Positions 16,645-25,123 of a stretch of DNA of 64,000 bases are shown here, piece after piece (position 1 is the stretch's first letter; each line of letters begins with the position of its first letter). Made by a program: the position numbers and the translations under genes. The notes below the pieces were generated by a model. It worked only from the letters and a program-made list of their open reading frames with translations, was not told the DNA's origin and did not search any database. The stretch comes from JANPCX01 sp046049865. Lineage in GTDB: Bacteria; Pseudomonadota; Gammaproteobacteria; Burkholderiales; Burkholderiaceae_C. The DNA lies in NCBI GenBank assembly GCA_046049865.1, contig JBJOQO010000004.1:1-64000 (forward strand). The letters run 5' to 3'.

Positions 16645-18645
16645 TCAGAAGTGAATGCCCTTCATCATCTGCTGCATCGCAATCGCCTCAGGTGACAGGC
16701 TGGGTTTAGCGCCATCTTTCGCACCCTTGGCCGCATCGCTGTCCGGGAACATGCGGAAGCTGGTGTTCATGGCGATTTGCGCCACGCGTGGCAAGAGGGC
16801 ATGCAGCAATTCGCCCGCTTGGCCCAAACGTGTGGCGACACGCACGGGCTTGTAGATGCAGGCCTGGGCAATCATGTCAGCGGCCTCTTCGGGGGCCAAG
16901 GTGGGCACGTTGTTGTAGATTTTGGTGGGCGCAATCATGGGCGTGCGCACCAAAGGCATGTTGATGGTGGTGAAGGTAATACCAAGGTCGGCGTATTCAC
17001 TCGATGCGCAGCGTGTCCACGCATCCAATGCCGCTTTGCTGGCCACATAGGCGGAAAAACGCGGCGCGTTGGTCAACACGCCGATCGAGCTGATGTTGAC
17101 CACATGGCCTTTGCGTTTGGCGGCCATGGCAGGCAAGAGGCCCATGGTGACGCGGATGCAGCCGAAGTAGTTGAGCTGCATGGTGCGTTCAAAGTCATGG
17201 AAACGGTCGTAGCTGGATTCAATGGCACGGCGGATGGAGCGGCCGGCGTTGTTGATGAGGAAGTCGACGCCCCCATAGGTTTCATTGATGGCCTGCAGCA
17301 TTTCTTTGCAACTGGCTTCGTCCGCTATGTCGCTGGAGTAGGTGATGAGCTGGGCATCTTTGCCAGCTGCCGCGAGGATTTCTTTTTTCGCTTCCGCGAG
17401 TTTCACTTCGTCACGACCACAAATCAAGGTGATGGCACCGGCCTCGGCGAACTTGATGGCCGCCGCCAAGCCGATACCCGACGAGCCGCCCGTGACGAGC
17501 ACCACCTTGCCACCCACGGTGCCGCGCAGGCTGCGGTCAATGTGCAAAGCGGGGTCGAGGTGGCGCTCCCAGTAGTCCCACAAGCGCCAAGCGTAGTCGC
17601 CCAGCTTGGGGCACTCGATGCCGCTGCCTTTGAGCGCCGCCAGTGTTTCGCGGCAATCAAAACGGGTGGGGTAATTGATGAAAGTGAAGATGTCTTCGGG
17701 CAGGCCCAGGTCTTTCATCACCGCGTTGCGAATGCGGCGCACCGGTGCCAAAGCCAGCAGGCCTTTTTTGACGCTCTTGGGGATAAAACCCAACAGCGCT
17801 GCGTTCACAAACAAATTCATCTTGGGCGCGTGCGCAGCCTTGCTGAAGATGTCCAGCACATCGCCCACGCGGTAGCCTTGTGGGTCCACCAAATGGAAGC
17901 ATTTTTTGTTCAGCTCCGCTTTGCTGTGACTGATGTGGTCGAGCGCACCCACCACAAAATCCACTGGCACGACGTTGATGCGCCCGCCCTCCAAACCAAT
18001 GCTGGGCATCCAAGGCGGCAGCAACTGGCGCATGCGCTGGATGAGTTTGAAGAAGTAATACGGCCCGTCGATCTTGTCCATCTCGCCGGTGTGCGAATCG
18101 CCCACCACCATGGCGGGGCGATACACCGTCCAAGGTAGCTTGCATTCTTTGCGAACGATTTTTTCGCTTTCGTGTTTGGTCATGAAGTAGGGATGGTCCA
18201 GACCATCGGCTTCTTCAAACATGTCTTCGCGGAACACGCCTTCATAGAGGCCCGCTGAAGCGATGGACGACACATGGTGCACATGGCCGGCGTCGATGGC
18301 CTTGGCCAGCTCCACCATGTTGCGCGTGCCATCGATGTTCACTTTGACCTGGGCTTCTTCATCTGCACCCAGGTCGTACACCGCCGCCAAGTGGTAAACA
18401 TGGTCCACCTTGCCCTTGAGTTTTTTGATGTCATCGGCCGACACACCGAGTTTCTTGGCGGTGAGGTCCCCAAGCACTGGCACTGCACGCGCCGGCGTGG
18501 TGCCCCAGTAAGACAACAACTCGGCCACCTTGCCTTGGCTTTCCGGTCGCAGCAAGAAGTAAACCGTGGCACCGCGCCTTTGCAACAAGGCTTTAACGAG
18601 ACGTTTGCCAATGAAACCGGTGGCGCCGGTGACGAAGTAGTGCAT
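16645..18645 (-). CDS. two-domain SDR, fatty acyl-CoA reductase-like
   Basis: 666 aa from ATG 18645 (MHYFVTGATGFIG), preceded by AGGAG; the frame stays open to 19563 but the extension runs over the phasin gene and is rejected. Two Rossmann domains: residues 1-360 are an extended-SDR/male-sterility-type reductase (GATGFIG at 7-13, YFMTK at 153-157) and residues 378-630 a classical SDR (TGGSSGIG at 385-392, SAYVASK with Tyr533/Lys537). This architecture matches the bacterial acyl-CoA/acyl-aldehyde reductases of about 660 aa known from Marinobacter and mycobacterial AcrA1. Divergent from a phasin gene, which supports a storage-lipid or fatty-alcohol role; the substrate is inference. Confidence 0.85.
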   Translation of the reverse strand: MHYFVTGATGFIGKRLVKALLQRRGATVYFLLRPESQGKVAELLSYWGTTPARAVPVLGDLTAKKLGVSADDIKKLKGKVDHVYHLAAVYDLGADEEAQVKVNIDGTRNMVELAKAIDAGHVHHVSSIASAGLYEGVFREDMFEEADGLDHPYFMTKHESEKIVRKECKLPWTVYRPAMVVGDSHTGEMDKIDGPYYFFKLIQRMRQLLPPWMPSIGLEGGRINVVPVDFVVGALDHISHSKAELNKKCFHLVDPQGYRVGDVLDIFSKAAHAPKMNLFVNAALLGFIPKSVKKGLLALAPVRRIRNAVMKDLGLPEDIFTFINYPTRFDCRETLAALKGSGIECPKLGDYAWRLWDYWERHLDPALHIDRSLRGTVGGKVVLVTGGSSGIGLAAAIKFAEAGAITLICGRDEVKLAEAKKEILAAAGKDAQLITYSSDIADEASCKEMLQAINETYGGVDFLINNAGRSIRRAIESSYDRFHDFERTMQLNYFGCIRVTMGLLPAMAAKRKGHVVNISSIGVLTNAPRFSAYVASKAALDAWTRCASSEYADLGITFTTINMPLVRTPMIAPTKIYNNVPTLAPEEAADMIAQACIYKPVRVATRLGQAGELLHALLPRVAQIAMNTSFRMFPDSDAAKGAKDGAKPSLSPEAIAMQQMMKGIHF

Positions 18646-18862
18646 GGGGGTACTCCTGTGCTGTTGTGCGCCCTGTGTCGGCGCTTTGGTAGACCCGCAT
18701 TCTTCATCCAAATTTCGCATTTGACGCTGAGCGCTTACCCCAAGTGCGTCAAACGGTTTATAGAAAGATCTCACTAGAAATCTAGGGTGCACCCTCCAGT
18801 CTCGCTGCCTATAGTCGCCCCAGTTGTTTCCGTGTTCACCCCCACCGCAAAGGACTTTCACC

Positions 18863-19408
18863 ATGGTCAAAAAACTCAAACAGATGGCAGACAAACAAGC
18901 CGCCAGCAGCAAATCCGGTTTTGACAGCGCCCTGGCGGGAGCCGTCAAAGAGTCAGCCCAACAAATTTGGTTGGCTGGCATGGGCGCTTTCGCCAAGGCG
19001 CAGGCCGAAGGCGGCAAGGTGTTTGAAACCTTGGTGAAAGAAGGTGTGTCATTGCAGCGCAAGACACAGTCTGTGGCCGAAGGCAAAATTTCCGAGGTCA
19101 CCAGCAAAGTGTCCAACATGGCCAGCATGGCCGGTGAAGTGGGTGCCAAAGCAGGCCAGCAGTGGGACAAGCTGGAATCGATTTTTGAAGAACGTGTGGC
19201 GCGTTCGCTGAACAAACTGGGCGTGCCCTCGGCCAAAGACGTGAATGTGCTGATCGCGCGCATTGACGCGTTGAGCAAACAGGTGGCGCAGTTGTCCAAG
19301 GCAAAACCTGCCGCAGCCACTAAAACCGCTGCAAAAACCACCACCAAAACCGTCGCAAAAAAAGCCGCCAAACCCGCAGCCAAGAAGACCGCTCGTAAGG
19401 CTGCCTGA
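18863..19408 (+). CDS. phasin family protein (PhaF/PhaI type)
   Basis: 181 aa from ATG 18863 (MVKKLKQMADKQAAS). The first 130 residues are the amphipathic helical phasin domain (QIWLAGMGAFAKAQAEGGKV is a typical granule-binding segment; KLESIFEERVARSLNKLGVP follows), which coats polyhydroxyalkanoate granules. The last 45 residues are a Lys/Ala-rich tail (TAAKTTTKTVAKKAAKPAAK) like the histone H1-like tail of PhaF, which binds DNA and distributes granules at division. It lies divergent from the reductase gene and 5 bases upstream of the patatin gene, forming a lipid-granule operon. Confidence 0.92.
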   Translation: MVKKLKQMADKQAASSKSGFDSALAGAVKESAQQIWLAGMGAFAKAQAEGGKVFETLVKEGVSLQRKTQSVAEGKISEVTSKVSNMASMAGEVGAKAGQQWDKLESIFEERVARSLNKLGVPSAKDVNVLIARIDALSKQVAQLSKAKPAAATKTAAKTTTKTVAKKAAKPAAKKTARKAA

Positions 19409-19413
19409 AGCCG

Positions 19414-20772
19414 ATGGCAGCCAGGGCCCGCAAAAAGCCGTCCGCCACACCCCGCATCGGCCTGGCCTTGGCGGGGGGTGGACCACTGGGCGCCATCTAT
19501 GAAATAGGCGCCATGTGCGCCTTGGACGATGCCTTGCAAGGCATCGATTTCAACGACCTGCAAGGATATGTCGGCGTTTCATCGGGGGGGTTCATCGCCT
19601 CCGGTTTGGCCAACGGCTTGAGCCCACGCGAGTTATGTGATGCCTTCATTGAAAATGTGGGTCCTTCGCACGATGTGTTTGAGCCATCGTTGCTGTTGCA
19701 ACCCGCCTGGTTAGAAATCATGCAGCGTTTGGCCCAGTTGCCGATGTTGATGGGCCAGGCTTGGTTTGAATACCTGGCTTCGGGCGGATCCATTGCCACC
19801 GGCTTTGAGCGCGTCGCGCGCGCCCTGCCCACAGGCTTGTTTTCGAACGACGCAATAGACACGCAACTTCGCCGCTTGCTCTCCCTGCCCGGACGCAGCA
19901 ACGACTTCCGCGAGCTCAAGCGGCAGTTGGTGGTGGTGGCCACCGACCTGGACACCGGCGAGAGTGTGCCCTTCGGCCTGCCAGGCTTGGATGCGGTGCC
20001 GATTTCCAAGGCCATTCAAGCCAGCGCCGCTTTGCCTGGCCTGTACCCACCCGTTGAAATCAACGGCCATCACTATGTGGATGGTGTGCTCAAAAAGACG
20101 CTGCATGCGTCGGTGCTGCTGGAGCAAGGCTTGGACCTGCTTATTTGTCTGAATCCTTTGGTTCCTTATGACGCCAGCGCGGACGCAAGCGCAGACCCAA
20201 GCGCGGACTCAAGTGCACCCGCAAGCACAGACTCGAACCTGCCCCCACAACACCACCGGCATTCCAAAGGGCGCGGGCGCATCCCGAAACTCGTGGAAGC
20301 AGGTTTGCCTGTGGTGCTGTCACAAACTTTCCGCACCTTGGTGCATTCGCGTTTGGACATAGGCCTCAAAGGGTATGAACAAAGCTATCCCGACACCACC
20401 ATCGTGCTGTTCGAGCCGGACCACCGCGACCCTCAGCTTTTTTTGGCCAACACCTTCAGCTACACGCAGCGCCGCGAGTTGGCCGAACATGCTTACCAGC
20501 AAACCCGTCAGCAGTTGCGCCAGCGCCGCGCCACCCTGGCACCCCTGCTGGCCCAGCATGGTGTGGCTTTAGACGCAGACGTGCTAGACGACCCGCACCG
20601 CTATTTGCTGGAAAAAAGGCGCAAACCGCGTCCGTTTCAAACCAAGGCCAAGGGAACTTCGCTGCGCGTCGGTGCCGCCGTGAAACAGTTGGAGGCGGTG
20701 CTGGGCGACTTGGAGGCCGCGTTGCCAGTGGCCTCACGGCCAACATCCAAACGCACCAAGGTCAAGGGTTGA
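19414..20772 (+). CDS. patatin-like phospholipase
   Basis: 452 aa, no signal peptide. Patatin Ser/Asp dyad: oxyanion loop LALAGGGPLGAIYEIGAM (17-34), nucleophile elbow GVSSGGF with Ser56, and catalytic Asp223 in YVDGVLKK. An unusual low-complexity insert near residues 253-278 repeats Ala-Ser-Ala-Asp units (DASADASADPSADSSAPAS). The C-terminus is basic. Starting 5 bases after the phasin gene, it is probably co-transcribed and may hydrolyse acyl esters at lipid or PHA granules rather than act as a secreted virulence phospholipase. It overlaps the convergent yqaA-like gene by 11 bases. Confidence 0.92.
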   Translation: MAARARKKPSATPRIGLALAGGGPLGAIYEIGAMCALDDALQGIDFNDLQGYVGVSSGGFIASGLANGLSPRELCDAFIENVGPSHDVFEPSLLLQPAWLEIMQRLAQLPMLMGQAWFEYLASGGSIATGFERVARALPTGLFSNDAIDTQLRRLLSLPGRSNDFRELKRQLVVVATDLDTGESVPFGLPGLDAVPISKAIQASAALPGLYPPVEINGHHYVDGVLKKTLHASVLLEQGLDLLICLNPLVPYDASADASADPSADSSAPASTDSNLPPQHHRHSKGRGRIPKLVEAGLPVVLSQTFRTLVHSRLDIGLKGYEQSYPDTTIVLFEPDHRDPQLFLANTFSYTQRRELAEHAYQQTRQQLRQRRATLAPLLAQHGVALDADVLDDPHRYLLEKRRKPRPFQTKAKGTSLRVGAAVKQLEAVLGDLEAALPVASRPTSKRTKVKG

Positions 20773-21256
20773 ATTGCCCGGGGAACACCCACAGCAGCGC
20801 AGCAGTCATGGTGACATAACGCAGAAATTTGCCGATGGCCATGTAGAGCACACATGGCCAAAACGGCAACCGCAGCCAACCCGCCAGTGCACACAGGGGG
20901 TCACCCACCACGGGCAACCAGGACAACAAACACGCCTTGGGACCAAACCGCTGCAACCAGGCCAGCGCCCGGTGTTCGGCGGTTTTTCCGGTGGTGCGCT
21001 CATAAACCTTCTCCGCCCCCAGCCCCATCCACCAGCTCACCGCACCACCCAAAGTATTGCCCGCCGTGGCCACCAGGATTGCAGGCCAAAACAACTCGGG
21101 GTTGAGTTTGATCAGGCCAAACACCGCGGGCTCTGAGCCCATCGGCAACAAGGTGGCCGAGATGAACGCCACCACGAACACGGTGGACAAACCAAATTGC
21201 GGCAAAGCCAGGGCAGCCAGCAGCGCGGCAAGCGTAGATTCGATCCAAGCAGTCAT
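20762..21256 (-). CDS. YqaA/DedA-family membrane protein
   Basis: 164 aa with about four hydrophobic segments. The SNARE-associated/DedA-type core is visible: FISATLLPMGSEPAVFGL, ATAGNTLGGAVSWWMGLG, FGPKACLLSWLPVVGDPLCA and LRLPFWPCVLYMAIGKFLRY. The GN-x(3)-G-x(4)-Y/W pattern and the PVVGD segment mark the YqaA subgroup, small relatives of DedA flippases. Its role is probably in membrane lipid or proton homeostasis. It is convergent with patatin (11-base overlap) and divergent from dusB. Confidence 0.88.
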   Translation of the reverse strand: MTAWIESTLAALLAALALPQFGLSTVFVVAFISATLLPMGSEPAVFGLIKLNPELFWPAILVATAGNTLGGAVSWWMGLGAEKVYERTTGKTAEHRALAWLQRFGPKACLLSWLPVVGDPLCALAGWLRLPFWPCVLYMAIGKFLRYVTMTAALLWVFPGQFNP

Positions 21257-21339
21257 GCACCCGATTATGGGTGGCCCCTGTGGCCCGACACCGCTATACT
21301 CCTGCCTCCTTTTTAGGCAACCCCCTCCCCCCGCTTGTC

Positions 21340-22404
21340 ATGACCGCCCTGCACATCGGCCACATCCCGTTGGCCAATCGGCTGTTTGTTGCCCCGATGG
21401 CAGGGGTGACGGACCGACCGTTTCGCCAGCTGTGCAAGCGCCTGGGCGCGGCCTATGCGGTGAGCGAGATGGTGACCTCGCGCAAAGACCTGTGGAATTC
21501 GCTCAAAACAAGCCGCCGTGCCAACCACGACGGCGAAGTCGCGCCCATTTCAGTGCAAATTGCCGGCACCGAGGCCGCCATGATGGCCGAGGCGGCTGCT
21601 TACAACATTGATCGAGGCGCACAGATCATTGACATCAACATGGGCTGCCCCGCCAAAAAGGTTTGCAATAAATGGGCAGGTTCGGCCTTGATGCAAGACG
21701 AGCCGCTGGCGCTTCAGATCATTGAAGCCGTGGTCGCCGCATGCGCGCCGCACAAGGTGCCCGTCACCTTGAAGATGCGCACCGGCTGGTGCGATGCAGA
21801 ACGTAATGCTTTGGGTTTGGCCCGTGCAGCAGAAAACGCTGGCGTCGCCATGGTCACCGTGCATGGTCGCACCCGGGAACAAGGCTACAAAGGTTTTGCC
21901 GAGTACGACACCGTGGCAGCCGTGAAAGCCGCCTTGCGCATTCCGGTGGTGGCCAATGGCGACATTGACAGTTCTGAGAAAGCACGCGATGTGCTGGCCT
22001 ACACAAAAGCCGACGCCGTGATGATCGGCCGCGCCGCGCAAGGCCGCCCCTGGATATTCCGCGAGATCAACCACTTCTTGTCCACTGGCGAGCACCTGCC
22101 CGCCCCCGAGGTGTTGCAGGCCAAGGCTTGGCTGATCGAACACCTGCATGACCACTACAGCCTTTACGGTGAACACACCGGCGTGCGAACTGCCCGCAAA
22201 CACATCGGCTGGGCGGTGCGTGGCCTGCCTGGTGGTGAACTGTTCCGCGATGAGATGAATTTGCTGGACTCAAGCAGCGCGCAGTTGCACCGATTGGGTC
22301 TTTGGTTCGATCAGTTGGCCGACTCCCACCATTTGTTGCCCCAAACGCAATCCCTCACACCAGTCAGCGCCGCGAATGATGCCCTTGGCTTGCTGCAAGC
22401 CTGA
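21340..22404 (+). CDS. dusB: tRNA-dihydrouridine synthase DusB
   Basis: 354 aa from ATG 21340 (MTALHIGHIPLANRLFVAPM); the 23-codon upstream extension is unlikely. FMN-dependent TIM barrel that reduces U17 in the tRNA D-loop. Family marks: APMAGVTDRPFRQLCKRLGA, the conserved INMGCPAKKVCNKWAGSALM containing the catalytic Cys, VTLKMRTGW, VTVHGRTREQGYKG, VVANGDIDS and DAVMIGRAAQGRPWIF. In proteobacteria dusB is typically transcribed with fis, and here fis follows 24 bases later. Confidence 0.97.
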   Translation: MTALHIGHIPLANRLFVAPMAGVTDRPFRQLCKRLGAAYAVSEMVTSRKDLWNSLKTSRRANHDGEVAPISVQIAGTEAAMMAEAAAYNIDRGAQIIDINMGCPAKKVCNKWAGSALMQDEPLALQIIEAVVAACAPHKVPVTLKMRTGWCDAERNALGLARAAENAGVAMVTVHGRTREQGYKGFAEYDTVAAVKAALRIPVVANGDIDSSEKARDVLAYTKADAVMIGRAAQGRPWIFREINHFLSTGEHLPAPEVLQAKAWLIEHLHDHYSLYGEHTGVRTARKHIGWAVRGLPGGELFRDEMNLLDSSSAQLHRLGLWFDQLADSHHLLPQTQSLTPVSAANDALGLLQA

Positions 22405-22428
22405 CATTTTTAGAACCCGACCATTGCC

Positions 22429-22674
22429 ATGAGCAACCAAAACAAAAAACACATTGAAGAGTGCATCCGCGAGAGCTTGGAGGGTTACTTCAAAGACCTG
22501 CGCGGCGTCGAGCCCAGTGCCATGTACGACATGATTCTTCAGGTCGTGGAAAAACCGCTGCTTGATGTCGTGATGAAAAAAGCCGAAGGCAACCAAAGCC
22601 GCGCCGCCGAGTGGTTGGGCATCAACCGCAATACGCTGCGGCGTAAGCTCGTGGAGCACAAGCTGGTGAAGTAA
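22429..22674 (+). CDS. fis: DNA-binding protein Fis
   Basis: 81 aa. The C-terminal helix-turn-helix is clear (KAEGNQSRAAEWLGINRNTL, then RRKLVEHKLVK), and the centre (YDMILQVVEKPLLDVVMK) is the dimerisation helix pair. Shorter than enterobacterial Fis (98 aa) because the N-terminal arm that activates Hin invertase is reduced, as usual in betaproteobacteria. Global nucleoid protein and growth-phase regulator. Sits in the dusB-fis-purH order; a T-rich stretch and a paired palindromic repeat follow its stop. Confidence 0.96.
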   Translation: MSNQNKKHIEECIRESLEGYFKDLRGVEPSAMYDMILQVVEKPLLDVVMKKAEGNQSRAAEWLGINRNTLRRKLVEHKLVK

Positions 22675-22702
22675 GGTTTCATTTTCGCGGTTGATTTTTT
22701 TG

Positions 22703-22799
22703 CGTCATTCCCGCGAAGGCGGGAATCCAAACACTGCCTCCAACGACCCGCTGTGTTGACCGTGCCACCGAATGGATTCCCGCTTTCGCGGGAATGACG
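22703..22799. repeat. paired intergenic palindromes between fis and purH
   Basis: Two 27-base units lie in opposite orientation at 22703-22729 and 22773-22799; 26 of 27 bases match after reverse complementing. Each unit is itself a hairpin (ATTCCCGC, 4-base loop, GCGGGAAT), and together they can form a 97-base cruciform. This resembles the common CGTCATTCCCGCG intergenic repeat of many proteobacteria (REP/BIME-like). Between fis and purH it could end or attenuate the dusB-fis transcript. Confidence 0.85.
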
Positions 22800-22850
22800 G
22801 ACAGTGGGACGCCCGTTGACAGCGTTTTTCAATTGCACTGAAAGCACACC

Positions 22851-24428
22851 ATGTACGCCCTACTCTCCGTCTCCGATAAAACCGGCATCCTCGACTTTGC
22901 ACGCGAACTGCACCAGCTTGGCGTTCAACTGCTGTCCACCGGCGGCACCGCGAAGCTCTTGAGCGAAGCGGGCCTGCCCGTCACTGAGGTGGCCGACCAC
23001 ACCGGTTTTCCGGAAATGCTGGATGGTCGCGTCAAAACCTTGCATCCCATGATCCACGGTGGCTTGCTCGCGCGGCGCGACCATCCCGAGCATGTCGCGG
23101 CGATTGAACAACACGACATCTCGCCCATCGATTTGTTGGTGGTCAACCTCTACCCCTTTGAGGCCACTGTCGCCAAGCCAGGTTGCACCTTGGAAGACGC
23201 GATTGAGAACATCGACATTGGTGGCCCGGCCATGGTGCGCTCTGCCGCCAAAAACTGGAAAGACGTGGCCGTAGTCACCGACGCCTCGCAATACGCCCAG
23301 GTGCTGGCTGAACTGAAGTCCGGCGGCATCCAAAAAGAAACCAAGTTCGCGCTGTCTGTGGCCGCCTTCAACCGCATCGCCCAGTACGACGCCGCCATCA
23401 GCGACTACTTGTCCAGCCTCCAAGCGAACGGCAGCCGCGGTAGCTTCCCCGGCCAAAGCAACGGCAGCTTCATCAAACTGCAAGACCTGCGTTACGGCGA
23501 GAACCCGCATCAAGCGGCGGCTTTCTACCGTGACCTGCACCCGGCACCCGGCTCCCTCGTCACCGCCGTGCAATTGCAAGGCAAGGAACTGAGCTACAAC
23601 AACATTGCCGATGCCGATGCAGCCTGGGAGTGCGTGAAGAGTTTCGACACACCCGCTTGCGTCATCGTCAAACACGCCAACCCCTGCGGTGTGGCGTTGG
23701 GCGCGCACGCGGCCGAGGCCTACAGCAAAGCCTTCAAAACCGACCCCACCTCGGCCTTTGGCGGCATCATCGCCTTCAACACCGTGGTGGACTTGGCTGC
23801 CGCGCAGTTGGTTGCCAAACAATTCGTTGAAGTCTTGATTGCACCCAGCTACACCGACGAAGCACTCGCGGTATTCGCAGCCAAAGCCAACACCCGCGTG
23901 CTGAAAATCTCCCTCGACGGCGTGGACAGAAATGCCACCAGCAGCTGGAAACAAGGCCGCAACGCCATGGACGCCAAACGTGTCGGCTCCGGCCTGTTGC
24001 TGCAAAGCGCGGACAACCGCGAGGTGTCGCGCAGCGAGCTGAAAGTCGTGACGACCGTACAGCCCACGCCCGCGCAAATGGACGATTTGATGTTCGCCTG
24101 GAAAGTGGCCAAGTATGTGAAAAGCAATGCCATCGTCTTTTGCGGCAATGGCATGACCCTGGGCGTGGGCGCAGGTCAAATGAGCCGCATCGACTCGGCC
24201 CGCATCGCCAGCATCAAGGCCGAAAACGCCTCCCTCACCTTGAAGGGTTCCGCCGTTGCCAGCGACGCCTTCTTCCCCTTCCGCGACGGCCTGGATGTGG
24301 TGATCGACGCCGGTGCTACCTGTGTCATTCAACCGGGTGGTTCGGTGCGTGACGATGAAGTGATCGCGGCCGCCAACGAGCGCGGCATTGCGATGGTGCT
24401 GACTGGGGTGCGGCACTTCAGGCACTGA
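22851..24428 (+). CDS. purH: bifunctional AICAR transformylase/IMP cyclohydrolase PurH
   Basis: 525 aa, full length. It carries out the last two steps of purine synthesis: formyl transfer to AICAR, then ring closure to IMP. The N-terminal MGS-like cyclohydrolase domain shows ALLSVSDKTGILDFARELHQ, LLSTGGTAKLL, HPMIHGGLLARR; the C-terminal transformylase domain shows LRYGENPHQAAA, the catalytic VIVKHANPCGVALG, TSAFGGIIAFN and FPFRDGLDVVIDAG. In relatives ruvC normally follows; here it is separated by an inverted-repeat structure and two lipid genes. A GC-rich stem followed by TTTTTT lies just after the stop. Confidence 0.98.
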   Translation: MYALLSVSDKTGILDFARELHQLGVQLLSTGGTAKLLSEAGLPVTEVADHTGFPEMLDGRVKTLHPMIHGGLLARRDHPEHVAAIEQHDISPIDLLVVNLYPFEATVAKPGCTLEDAIENIDIGGPAMVRSAAKNWKDVAVVTDASQYAQVLAELKSGGIQKETKFALSVAAFNRIAQYDAAISDYLSSLQANGSRGSFPGQSNGSFIKLQDLRYGENPHQAAAFYRDLHPAPGSLVTAVQLQGKELSYNNIADADAAWECVKSFDTPACVIVKHANPCGVALGAHAAEAYSKAFKTDPTSAFGGIIAFNTVVDLAAAQLVAKQFVEVLIAPSYTDEALAVFAAKANTRVLKISLDGVDRNATSSWKQGRNAMDAKRVGSGLLLQSADNREVSRSELKVVTTVQPTPAQMDDLMFAWKVAKYVKSNAIVFCGNGMTLGVGAGQMSRIDSARIASIKAENASLTLKGSAVASDAFFPFRDGLDVVIDAGATCVIQPGGSVRDDEVIAAANERGIAMVLTGVRHFRH

Positions 24429-24453
24429 GGCGGCAGTGCTGCACCGCTTTTTT
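24429..24453 (+). terminator. possible rho-independent terminator after purH
   Basis: Directly after the purH stop the sequence GGCGGCAGTGCTGCACCGC can fold into a short stem (GCGGCAG paired to CTG-CCGC with a 2-base bulge) followed by six T. The stem is imperfect, so the call is tentative. Confidence 0.4.
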
Positions 24454-24477
24454 GCTTTGTTTTGCGGAGAGTGGTGA

Positions 24478-25055
24478 TGCGGTGCACTGCGTCGGGATGT
24501 GCGCCCGACAGCGCACTCACTTTCTTTTGCTTGCCCAAAAGAAAGTAAGCAAAGAAAAGGGCACCCCGAATCCGGCGGTCCCGGGGTACCGGGACTGCTC
24601 TGCGCTGCTCGGTCAAGACGGGAAGTTCAGAAACTCGCCCTGCGGGCTCAGACATCTGAACTTCTTTTTCCGTCTTGCCCTGCGCTGCTCGACGCCTCCC
24701 ACGGGGACCCCAAGAGCGCACACCAGCAGTCGGCTCGTTTGGCTGCGCCAAACATCGCGGTGATGTCCCCACCTTTGTTCCAGGCGATGCGCCGCGAGCC
24801 GAGTGGTGTTTGCTTTTCGGGGCCCTTGAGACGAGCTGAGCAGCGCAGCGGGAGGCGGAAATAGAAGTTCAGATGTCTGAGCCCGCAGGGCGAGTTTCTG
24901 AACTTCCCGCCTCCCGCGAGCAGCGCAAGGCAGCCCCGGTATTTCCGGGGCCTCGGAACCGGGGTCGCCTTTCTTTTGGTGACTTTTCTTTGGCGAAGCA
25001 AAGAAAAGTTACTGCGCTGTCGGGCGCACATCCCGACGCGGTGCAAGGAGCGCCA
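24478..25055. repeat. large imperfect inverted repeat between purH and plsC
   Basis: Two arms of roughly 200-280 bases in opposite orientation (about 24478-24760 and 24790-25055). The best block is a perfect 46-base match between 24620-24665 and the reverse complement of 24863-24908; outer blocks such as CGTCGGGATGTGCGCCCGAC also match exactly. Each arm holds smaller dyads, for example GTCCCGGGGTACCGGGAC near 24578 and AGTTCAGA...TCTGAACT. Short open frames here exist on both strands and mirror each other, so they are not credited as genes. No transposase is present. It may be a repetitive element pair or a strongly folding RNA. Confidence 0.8.
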
Positions 25056-25123
25056 AGAACCCTCAACCGCAAGCAACCAAAAAGAAGCCGCCAGCCGACG
25101 GCCACCGGCTACCATTCGCCCCC

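Noticed and set aside
16777..18138. 453-codon plus-strand frame
   Set aside because: Antisense shadow of the acyl-CoA-reductase-like SDR.
18646..19563. 306-codon upstream extension of the reductase frame (continuous open frame 16645-19563)
   Set aside because: It runs antisense through the phasin gene and lacks domain character; ATG 18645 has a good Shine-Dalgarno and starts the GATGFIG Rossmann motif.
22860..24425. 521-codon minus-strand frame
   Set aside because: It mirrors purH, which is unmistakable in the other frame; a long GC-rich shadow.
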